From Hyaloperonospora brassicae (Eukaryota > Oomycota > Peronosporomycetes > Peronosporales > Peronosporaceae), in NCBI GenBank assembly GCA_947650285.1, contig CANTFL010000016.1, positions 124,001 through 188,000 of the forward strand: 64,000 bases of DNA, in the 5' to 3' direction. A program made the translations under genes and the position numbers. The notes below the pieces were generated by a model. It saw only the letters and a list, made by a program, of their open reading frames with translations, searched no databases and was not told the DNA's origin. Positions 46,254 to 55,300 of the stretch are shown here, piece after piece (position 1 is the first letter of the stretch; each line of letters begins with the position of its first letter).

Positions 46254-46723
46254 TGCAACGGGGTTACACGTCGACTGGTAGTCGACAATAGGTGTGGTGC
46301 ACACAAGGGATGGGATCCCCCTTTAAATTAATATTAGAACACAGTATCAATTGTTGAAGACTGATGTCTGTCATCAATTGATTTCGAGATCTTTTAAGAG
46401 GTTATTTAGGGCAGGTTAAATACGTTGTTCTAAGGTGTTCTTTTAGGTTTAGTAAAGAAATAAAAATTCAGTTCCCCTTTTGATCACTGAAAGACACGTG
46501 CCTTACGAGGCGTCTTTGACCGGTAGGAGCTAGCAATACCTGTGAAGGTAGCTGCTCCTGAGCACTCTGTGCTGTGATTCTTTTGAATCGTTTGGTCCCT
46601 TAGGAACGGAGACCGTAAGCTCTCTGAGCTTGTTGACTCTCTGAGTCGGGTTCGTAGAACCAAAGTTGCTCGTAAGAGCGTTAAGTCTTCCTCTGACTTA
46701 AGGAGCTGTGTAGCTCCGCTACA
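46254..46723 (+). repeat. 5' LTR of the gypsy element
   Basis: It begins TGCAACGGGGTTACACGTCG, matching TGTAACGGGG at 53362, and ends CTCCGCTACA two bases before a TGGTAGC primer-binding site, giving TG...CA ends and 470 bp. Only the first 111 bp can be compared with the other LTR. AATAAA at about 46458 may serve as polyadenylation signal. Confidence 0.85.
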
Positions 46724-46725
46724 CT

Positions 46726-46735
46726 TGGTAGCACT
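46726..46735 (+). promoter_or_regulatory. Primer-binding site of the gypsy element
   Basis: TGGTAGCACT lies two bases after the LTR end. TGGTAGC is complementary to a tRNA 3' end (GCTACCA), as in initiator tRNA-Met of some eukaryotes. The tRNA identity is not certain. This element would thus prime from a tRNA 3' end, unlike the copia element here. Confidence 0.6.
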
Positions 46736-46782
46736 AGTAGTCAATATACGCCTGAATCGGTAACGACTGATCCTCTGTGACG

Positions 46783-47694
46783 ATGGAGCAATCGACACCC
46801 CTCTCTGAGGCCCAAAAGGCCGCGCTTGAGAAGCTCACCGCGGCCGTAAGCCCAGAGTATGTGGAGTTTCTAGCTGCACAAGGTCCCGATGTGCTCAATG
46901 CACGAGTTGAGACCTTCATGCAGTACGAACAGGCTCTTTTAGGGCAGGTTCAAAACCAGGTAGCGTCGGCTATGCCGACACGCTACGTGGCGATGCCACC
47001 AGAAGAGGTTAAGCCTCGTCCCCTTCGGGTGGACGTTAAACATTACTTCGGGAAGGAGGGGGAAAACTTTACCCTCTGGATCCGTGAGATTGAGATGGCC
47101 ATGAGATCTGGCTTGGTCTCAATCGAGCATCAGCGAGTCTCGCTGGCCATCTCAAAGCTCGATGGAAGAGCTAGAGAATGGGATTCGACGTGCGGCACGT
47201 CGGTCGACTTGGCGTTTCCCACATGGGATTCGCTCAAGCTAGACCTATTGCGAGTTTTCTCGCCGTCTAACCAGGCGTATCGCGTGCGCTCACGCTTCTT
47301 GTCTACCCGTCAGGGTAAGAACGAGTTAGCGGACTATGTCCAGGAGTTGAGAAGTCTGATGGCTGCCATGCAGTCCGACCCTCTCCATGAGACTGTCTAC
47401 GTGACAGTCTTCATGGAAGGTCTTCGCACTGGCGTTGCCAGGACCGAGGTCTTTCGAGTCCATCCCTCGACTTTTGAGGAGGCTGTGAGCATTGCTCAGA
47501 ATGCTGAGCATAACTTTAAGTCAGCAAGACTTGGTTGGAATGGGTACAACCCAAGCTATGCGAGGGCAACCTCAGCAAATAGCTCAGCTTACTGTAAGCC
47601 CGAACCGATGGATCTCATCAATGCTGAAGATGAAGTTGAAGCTGAGCTTCATGTTGCCGAGCAACGACAGGAGATGAGACGCTGTTACATGTGA
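46783..47694 (+). pseudogene. gypsy gag, interrupted at the zinc knuckle
   Basis: From the ATG at 46783 the frame encodes 303 residues of Ty3-type gag: a helical N-terminus, then the retrotransposon gag domain (YFGKEGENFTLWIREIEMAM, LDGRAREWDS, YRVRSRFLSTRQGKNELADY, VFMEGLRTGVAR). It forms the particle that packages element RNA. The end reads RRCYM then TGA (47692-47694), followed in frame by GSTKLLRPTC. This is the pattern of a CCHC knuckle whose second Cys codon has become a stop and whose His is lost. An intact copy would continue through the knuckle toward the protease. Confidence 0.9.
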
Positions 47695-47902
47695 GGAAGC
47701 ACTAAACTCTTGCGTCCCACTTGTCCTTTGCGTAAGCAACGACCGCCTTCTACGGGTCGAAACCCCAGCCTCAACCAAAAATTGGTATGGCACGGGGAAA
47801 CGTCGACACCCAGTAGGCGCTGGGTGCCCTACTGGGGCAGAACTGAGTTCTGTCACTTCTCTACGGGGTAGAGCAACACAGGGCTTAGCCTCACAGAGCT
47901 CC

Positions 47903-49363
47903 GTGCCAGCAAGAACAGAGCGTGGATACAAGTCTGGCTTGTTAGTCGCCGAGGCGATAGTTAAAGGCTTTAAGAAGCAATGGTCGATATTAATCGATTC
48001 TGGGGCGTCATGCAACTATGCTAGACGCCGTACCTTAAGGGGAGTCAGCAATATGCTGAGGCGCTTAAAGCGCACGACGGTAATTCCATCACTGTACGGT
48101 TAGCGACGGTTAGTCGCGTTACTGTGCCTAAAGGTCCGTTGAACTTGGGCGTGAAGTTTTTGGACTTTGATAGCACAGAACGCTAACTCGTCCTTGACTT
48201 GGATTCGAGATTTGATCTCATCCTAGGCATGGAATGGTTTAAACGTCATGAACCATGAATCGATTGGAGGTATAAGACCTTAGGCGCCACGCGCAATGTT
48301 CCTAGCGAAGCTTTGGAGAGTCATGAACCCACCTTTGCTAGGCAACAAAAGCACTATTGGCGCGAGTCATTGGCGGAATATGTCAAAGTGCTGGACATTG
48401 GTATGTCGGAGCTAACAAGCTCGAATGTCGATGACATGAATATTGAGCGGAGCTCTTCTAATGTGTTTGAAGAGAGGTGTTCTCCGTTAAGTGATACTCG
48501 TTGTCATAATGAGTCACTGCATGCGTCAAGCATGGTTGGCCTACGGGCGAGACATACAGGAAGTAATTCCCATGATGTAAGTTCGGCGGCACGTGTATTA
48601 CACAGAGTGAGGGCGGCCGTGATGGCACCTCACTGAATGTCGATAATGACATTGTTGGCAAACAGCCAGAGCATTCAGGGCAAAGCCCACTTAATGCAAG
48701 TGAAGTGGTATGTGTTAATCCACTGGGTGAAGTGTATGAGTTACATAACTCCCCACCAGATGTCATTCAAGACATGAGCTCTTGTATAGAGCATGCTAAG
48801 ACAACTAGCAACTACAGGGACCCTACTGTCCCAACTTTTGAGAAGCGTGATGGGTCTACGACCCGTCAGTTCCGACGCTTAGTGGCAGCTGATGAGCGCC
48901 CCACGTCAGATACGTCCCATAGTGATAAAGCATCAATACACTATACACACTAGTTAATGGGGTAACTGGTCATGTTGATGGTAACATCCGTCTCGCAACT
49001 CTTCCGTCTGTGGACGCTCTCTTCAAATTGGACAAAATGTGCGATGGCGACTTTAGCCAAGCCTTACAGGCCGGAGAATTATCCGATCTAGTGGTCATTC
49101 GACCCGATGCAGAGTTGAGTTCTTCCTCTTTATTGGACGAATCCGTCCTCGAGGACACAAAGGCGTCATTAAGTGCGCGTAGTGGATCTGCGATCCTTAA
49201 AGTTCCGCTGGATCCGTTTTATCCTTTGGTAAAGGAATTTCAAGACGTGGTGTGCCACGATCCGCCGTCTGCCTTACCTCCTGACAGAGGTGTGCGTCAC
49301 GAAATTGACCTAGTTCCTGGAACTAAATACTGCGTAACACGGCAGTGGCCTTTACCAAAGTAG
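47903..49363 (+). pseudogene. gypsy protease and long spacer before reverse transcriptase, broken
   Basis: The aspartic protease is readable as WSILIDSGASCNYARR (in 47903-48103) with DSGAS intact. About 1.1 kb separates it from the reverse transcriptase. This spacer keeps long open pieces (48313-48636, 48705-48953, 49010-49363), for example DALFKLDKMCDGDFSQALQ, and ends in the conserved approach to the polymerase (HEIDLVPGTKYCVTRQWPLP). A TAG at 49361-49363 stops the frame. The spacer is Ser/Asp-rich and resembles no enzyme I know. Confidence 0.8.
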
Positions 49364-51186
49364 CAGTGTGACGTCATAGACGACTTCTTTCGTTCAAAGC
49401 ACGCAGCGGGCATGGTTCGTGAGAGCAAATCTCCTCATTCCACGCCCACATTTTGTGTCCGAAAGCCTAATGAAAAGTGGCGCATTGTTCATGCTTACAA
49501 TAAGCTTAATGCTGCCACGATCCTGGCTCAGACGCCAATCCCTCGGAAGGATGTTCTTCAGAACAATATGGTGGGATGTACAATGTACAGTGCACTCGAT
49601 TTAGTCGATGGTTATTACCAATTACTCATGCGTGAGAGCGATATCCCGCTAACAGCGGATATACCCCGAGCGGTATGCTCTGGGAGTGTCTAGTTATGCC
49701 ACAGGGCTTTTCCAACGCGCCAGCTACGTTCAATCGTCTTGTGACGCAGCTGTTTCAGCCTTAACGAGGTTATGCACAGACCTACTTTGATGACATCTTT
49801 GTCCATAGTCGTGCTATGAACGGCCGGTCTGATGTGGATAATCACATCGACCATTTACGAGCAGTGCTCGAGTGCATGCGCACAAACAAGTTGTATGCCA
49901 ACGCATCTAAGTGCATCTTTGGTGCACAAGAGATTCCCTTTTTAGGGTGCTTCATTAGGAAGCGTGGTCTTAGAGCGTATCCCGCTAAGATAAAAGCCAT
50001 AGTCGATTGGCCGGTTCCTGAGAACCAAAAGGACTTACGTAGGTGTCTTGGTCTTGCCAAACACTTACACAAGTATAGTGCGAACTATGCGGACATGGCT
50101 CGGCCATTATCCAATCTCCTTAAAAAGGATGTGGAATGGTGCTGTACTATCACCGAGCATGATTATTTTCAAGCAGCAAAGGAGAGTCTCCTTCATGCGC
50201 CAATCTTGGCTTTGCCTAATCCTGATCGATCTTTTAGTGTCATATGTGACGCATCTGACTTTGCCATCGGCAGTGCTCTGTTACAAACAGATAATGATGG
50301 ACGGGAACGCGTCATTGCGTTTGAGTCCCGGCAGATGAAAGCAGCTGAAAAGAACTTTCCAGTTCATGACAAAGAGCTACTTGCAATGAAGTATGCTTTA
50401 GTCAAATTCAGAGTTCATCTGCTTGGCTCTAAAACTTTTGTGATCTATACAGATCATGCGTCATTACGCACTGCGACCCAGCCGCCATCTCTCTCTCAGC
50501 GAATGGCTCGTTGGCTCTCATTCTTTGGGGAATACAACTTCGAGGTGAAGTATAATCCGGGCAAGCAGAATGCTTTGGCTGATGCGTTGTCACGTAGACC
50601 TGACTATGATCTTGCTCATGTTACGACTCTGTCATCATCGGTCACAGACCTCATTTGTTCGGCATATGCCAAAGATGAACATTGTGTAGCTTTGCTACGT
50701 GCTCTGGGTAGCGAGGAGTTTAACGACTCAGACATTAAATTGTCGGCACGTGTACGTGCGAGGCTACATCGATATTCCATCGATCAAGGCCTGTTGTGCT
50801 ATAGCACAGATATGGAGGATACTCCCCGTATCGTTGTCCCTCATGATGAGGAACTGAAGTATCGCATCCTCTATGAGGCGCATGATACTACGGTGAGCGG
50901 TCATCTCGGTCGAGAGAAGACATATAGCTCTGTGAGCCAATATTATTGGTGGCCCAAACTTTACAAATGGGTGAGCACATATGTGCGTACGTGTAAAATG
51001 TGTCAGCGGGTGAAACCCTCACCTCACGCGGCCGCCTTGCTGGCTAGTTTGCCTATACCCAAAGGGTGTTGGGAGTCCATCAGTATGGACTTCCTGTTAG
51101 GTTTACCGAAAGATTCGTATGGCAATACGGGTATTGTGGTCTTTGTTGAACTTTTGAGCAAGATTGCTCATTTAGCGGCGGTGTAG
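49364..51186 (+). pseudogene. gypsy reverse transcriptase, RNase H and integrase N-terminus, broken
   Basis: Reverse transcriptase blocks appear as WRIVHAYNKLNAAT and SALDLVDGYYQLLMRES, then after a one-base shift near 49660 as MPQGFSNAPATFNRL. A TAA at 49762-49764 precedes the polymerase box TYFDDIFVHS, which is intact. From 49816 a 456-codon frame holds the connection region, RNase H with its acidic residues (CDASDFAIGSAL, HDKELLAMKYAL, YTDHASL) and the integrase zinc region HDTTVSGHLGREKTYSSV with CKMCQRVK. The integrase core starts at SISMDFLLGLP. A TAG at 51184-51186 ends the frame. In a working copy these enzymes copy RNA to DNA and insert it. Confidence 0.93.
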
Positions 51187-52431
51187 CATACCATTGATGG
51201 TGAGGGGACAGCTACGCTGTTTATCGGTCGCGTGCTTCGACAACACGGTTTGCCGTTGGCAATTTTCACTGATAGATATCCTCGCTTCACTGGGAAGTTT
51301 TGGAAGTCCATCTTCAAGGTGCTCGGCACACGTTTGGACACGTCTACGGCGTATCATCCGCAGACCGATGGTCAAACCGAGCGAGTCAATCGCGTTATCG
51401 GTGACATATTACGCAGTGTTTGCGCTAATACACCAAAACGTTGGAGTTCAATGCTCCCTGTTGTTGAGTTTGCGTTAAATCATGCTGTTCACGCCTCTAC
51501 AGGCTTTACTCCGTTCTACGTGAACGGTCTCACACACCCTCGCGTTCCGTTAACGCTACCACTGCGTGGTTCAGGGCTTGGCGGGGGAGAGATGGCCGAT
51601 AGTCTTGCTTGTATCAGCCCTGCTACTGTTCAGAAACAGGTAAACGAGTTTCTCGCAACGCGCTTGAATGTGTTACGACACGTACGTGATGCACTAGATG
51701 ATAGCCAAGATAAAGAAAAGGAACAAGCTGATGCTAAAGGCAGAGGTTGTATTGAAAGTTATAAAGTCGGAGATTAAGTCCTACTCAATGCTAAAACCTA
51801 CCTACAAATGTAGTATCTGTCGTCTTCACGACAAAGTTGCGCCCGCGCTTCGTTGGACAATTTACGGTCGTCGCCAAGAAGGGACTTGCGTATACGCTCA
51901 ACCTTCCGCGAAAAAAACTGCGCACACACCCCTTGTTCTACGTTGGCTTGCTTAAGCCGTATCGGGATCCGTCCCACGTGAACTTGGAGGCGCTTGCGCC
52001 GCATAGGTTGGCCTTGCTATCGGTTGATGATTCCGTATTAGGAGGTCAATCTGACCATCCACACGGGCTAAGCCCAACTCCAATGCTTGAACACGGGCTT
52101 GCATCGCGTCGAGCGCACTCTGGGTCTTACGCAATGTCTCATGGAGGCCACTCAGCTCACGGAGCACCTTCTCATGCTCTTCCTTCGGTACCCCGACCAC
52201 CACCGACGCTGCTCGATGAGCGAGGGAACCACCAGTTCCATGTGGAAAAAATCCTATAACGACGTCGTCGTCGTGGCCAATACCAGTATCTGGTGAAGTG
52301 GCGAGGGTACCCGGAATCGGAGAACTCGTGGGAGTATGAGATACCCGTTCGGCAGTACTGCCCTTACGCTGTGGATGTTTTTGAACATCGTGACCAGGGT
52401 CGCCTTGCGAACGAGAATGATTCTCATCAAT
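51187..52431 (+). pseudogene. gypsy integrase C-terminus and chromodomain, broken
   Basis: The integrase core continues in the same frame as before the TAG, with FTDRYPRFTGKFWKS and YHPQTDGQTERVNRVIGD, so all three acidic residues are preserved. A TAA lies near 51775 (after ESYKVGD) and the frame then shifts; PRFVGQFTVVAKKGLAYTLN and KLRTHPLFYVGLLKPYRD continue from 51837. A chromodomain follows: FHVEKIL, TAA (52257-52259), then GQYQYLVKWRGYPESENSWE. Chromodomains guide chromovirus integration by binding methylated histone tails. The last sense codons end near 52431. From 51952 onward the same DNA is open on the antisense strand. Confidence 0.9.
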
Positions 52432-53253
52432 AGTGGTGGGAGGTAGCGTGTTGCTCCGCACCTTAGGGTCGTGACCCGTGATTGCCATTGTAGCCGGAGC
52501 ATAACGCGTACGTGTACGCAACTGGCCTATGGCCTTGAGCTTGGCATACTCGGACAGGAGCTTTCGTTCTAGACGAACGTCAGCCACACCGGCGCTGGCC
52601 CGCAGCGCTGGCACACTGCTAAGGTGCCACTTGCGGTACACTCAACGGATGAACTGATTGACCTCCTCCTCGGGCAGTTTGCCAGCGAACAACAAGATGG
52701 GTACGCCCTTTATCGGTTGAACCGAAACACCATGAGAGAGACTCTCAAGGTGTGCCAGGTACTGACCTTGCGTGGTAAAAAATAGTTCGAGATACATCTC
52801 ATGTAGAACCTTACGGAATGCAATATCTTCCGGCGACGTAGCCTCTGGTGCAATTGCCCATGTTGCGAGGCTACGGCCTTCCGTTTGACGGAGACGTTGC
52901 TCCACGTCAGGTGTTGCAAACACGTAAACACTCCGGTTCTGAACAACCGCCTGGGTTTGCGCTCGGCGTCGAGCTCTCTCCCCACGCTGAAGGATTAGCT
53001 CCTGTTGCTCGTCGAGCGGGTTCGTGATGATGTTCTCACCCGCATCTGTTGTATGATGCTGCGCCACTGGCGCGGTGGTATCACCACGTTCAACGAACGG
53101 ATTTGGAGCTATTAGAGGACTAGCCTCAGGTACAGCGGAGTGGGACGATATCCCGTCATCTCCATGGACACTGGTATCACTACAATAGACCACATCCTCA
53201 TCGAAGCCGAGGTAAGGGGAAAGAGTCCGAGACTCGTTGGGTGGCAATGCCAT
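51952..53253 (-). pseudogene. Antisense accessory ORF of the gypsy element (one internal stop)
   Basis: From an ATG at 53253 in the context ACACCATGGC, the minus strand is open for 203 codons to a TGA at 52642-52644, then 229 more codons in the same frame to 51952. The first part includes RTLSPYLGFDEDVVYCSD and RKVLHEMYLELFFTTQGQYL; the second has a coiled coil (HEKVLRELSGLHETLRKTQS, ALDAMQARVQALELGLARVD) and a Pro/Ser-rich tail. Between 52432 and 53253 no sense frame of the element is known, so the openness is not a shadow of pol. The last 480 bp overlap the sense linker and chromodomain. Antisense ORFs between pol and the 3' LTR are known in some plant gypsy elements. Function unknown; one TGA disables this copy. 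Confidence 0.65.
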
Positions 53254-53352
53254 GGTGTTTCGTGTTTAGCAACCGTAAGGTTAGGCACGCACACACACCA
53301 ACCTCTTCGAGGTCAGAAGCCGATTGACGTTTTGTGGTAACGTCAGTCTGGT

Positions 53353-53361
53353 AAAGGAGGG
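53353..53361 (+). promoter_or_regulatory. Polypurine tract of the gypsy element
   Basis: AAAGGAGGG directly precedes the TGTAACGGGG that starts the 3' LTR, the required position for plus-strand priming. This fixes the LTR boundary. Confidence 0.8.
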
Positions 53362-53472
53362 TGTAACGGGGTTACACGTCGGCTGGTAGTCGACGATAGG
53401 TGTGGTGCACACAAGAGATGGGATTCCCTTTTAAAGTAGTATTAGAAAACAGTATCAATTGTTGAAGACTGA
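53362..53472 (+). repeat. Truncated 3' LTR of the gypsy element
   Basis: It matches the first 111 bp of the 5' LTR with about 9 differences, through TTGTTGAAGACTGA. The next bases (ACCATGAAGCC) no longer match TGTCTGTCATC in the 5' LTR. The remaining 360 bp, including the polyadenylation region, are missing. Confidence 0.9.
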
Positions 53473-55300
53473 ACCATGAAGCCAAATTATCGTGTAGATA
53501 AAGACAGGGGCACTACCATCGGCTGAGAAAGACTCAAAACAATATCAAGAGGCACTATATTGATAAATCTATCGACAAAGACAAGAATACTCGCTGCGCT
53601 CGTCTTTGGTAACTCAAAGATGAAGTCCATTGAAATAGACCCCAGCACTTTTAAAGAGACCGTAGAGGCTGCAACAGAGCAATAGATGAGGGTCTGGCCG
53701 TCACACGTTGACAAATGTTGCAAGGTCCGATGAACCTGCGGGCAAACCGAAATTAGTAGGGCCAGTAAAAGTCTCAGCTTATTGTGAGGAAAAAAGTCTT
53801 TAGACCACGATGTTGCTCACAGGTGCGTCGTGAATATCATTCGTAATCTTTAGTCGCATCTCATAAAGAGTCGAGATGAAGACACGGGTACACGAGTCGT
53901 GTCACTATCGACTACAGCATAATGTAGAAGTACGTTACTGGTTGCGGATCGTGTCGCCGACGAAGTATACGCCTCTGGCAAGCTTATAGAATCTTGGAGG
54001 GATGGATCGAAAGGATATTTTATCTGTCGCATATGCTCCCTATATTATGCGTATACTTTTCCCACGTCGCACATCACACTCGACGAAGAAACGCTGCTAG
54101 CATCGTGGAAACTGTAATATAATCATCACTGTCGGAATACGTTGCCGGATCTAACCAGGCCGGCGGGATAGAGCACTAGTGACGATCTGCATTCGTCCAG
54201 GTGTAAACTTTGCGTGGAAATGTTACTCCGGGAAATTTGGCAGCCACCTAGCCATTCTATCCAAGTGGGTGAGCGATTACGTCCGTGTATAGCGACGAAT
54301 GCAATGAACGATCAATCTCATTGTATTAAAAGACGCAGGATTTTGATACTATAGGGCAGGGAGTTTCCTGTAATGCACCGCACGATTGTACTCAGCTTTT
54401 TGCAGCTGATGCTTTGGATATCATACAACGCGCTCCGCACCGTCTGAGTCATACTTCATCAATGCGCAGCCGATTGAAAAAGTACTGGCGTCACAACCAA
54501 CATGAAAAGGTCTGTATTTATCTGCAATCTCCAACATAGGTGACTGGATGTAGCTACCCTTGGTACCATCGAAGAAGTGCTGACAATTATCATTCCGAGA
54601 CCGCTTCTCGTTTTTCATAAAATACGATAAAGATGAACATTCATCTCGTCGTAGTTGCAAGATTACTCGTACAAGTACGCCACTAACCCGTTATACTTGT
54701 AGAATTCCTTGAAATCGACTGGAACGGGCTAGCCGATGATAACCACAATCTTTTTCTCATCATGGCGTACGATTCTTTCCCCGACAATTCAATCAAGAAT
54801 TGGTGTTTCTCTAGCTGCGAAAATACGCTTCCTAGAGGCAGCGTACAACTTATACCGCACGTAAGTGCAAATACCTTGCAAACGTGGAGTTGTTGACTTT
54901 AAGCTTTCGACATTCTACTTATAGCGTGACTATGGACAAACACGTTATCGAAGTCAATCAAATCGAAGTATCGCACCGATCTTAATCGTTTGTTTACACA
55001 TCTGTTGAATGAACAATGAGCGTTGCTTAGCACCTATATTATAACAGACAGCTTTCAGAGCATAGATCTGTGCATGATTACTGCTGTGAGCGGGACGTCC
55101 CGTTCATGCATAAGAATATGATAGAAGTCATTCATCAGATTTTTAAACGAAAAGATGGTACTGTTTGACATGTGTACTTCCTTCCTCGGTCCAGGACTCT
55201 TAAGTGGAACGGTTGCATACTCAACATGTTGAATGCGTGCAATGTACTCCAATTTTGTGGCCTTAGGATGACCGAAGTTCAGATAGCTGGGAGAGAATTA
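53473..55300 (-). pseudogene. Mosaic of older Ty3/gypsy pol fragments
   Basis: On the minus strand, in correct pol order: reverse transcriptase pieces at 55252-55055 (NLMNDFYHILMHERDVPLTA), a connection piece near 54680 (CNYDEMNVHLY), RNase H at 54660-54421 (YRPFHVGCDASTFSIGCALM), and integrase core at 53723-53487 (LGSISMDFIFELPKTSAAS). All are separated by stops. A short plus-strand piece at about 54255-54310 reads SKWVSDYVRV then a stop, like the integrase zinc region of the neighbouring element but in the opposite direction. At least two events are therefore mixed here. No LTR was found for these pieces. Confidence 0.75.

Larger units (their letters stand above)
46254..53472 (+). mobile_element. 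Ty3/gypsy chromovirus, degenerate, with truncated 3' LTR
   Basis: The element has a 470-bp 5' LTR, a primer-binding site, gag, protease, reverse transcriptase, RNase H, integrase and chromodomain in Ty3/gypsy order, a purine tract, and the first 111 bp of a 3' LTR. Six or more lesions interrupt gag-pol, but most catalytic motifs are intact. The LTR overlap differs at about 9 of 111 positions by eye. Beyond 53472 the LTR match ends abruptly and older gypsy pieces follow, so no target duplication can be tested. An antisense reading frame of 434 codons occupies the 3' part. Confidence 0.95.
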
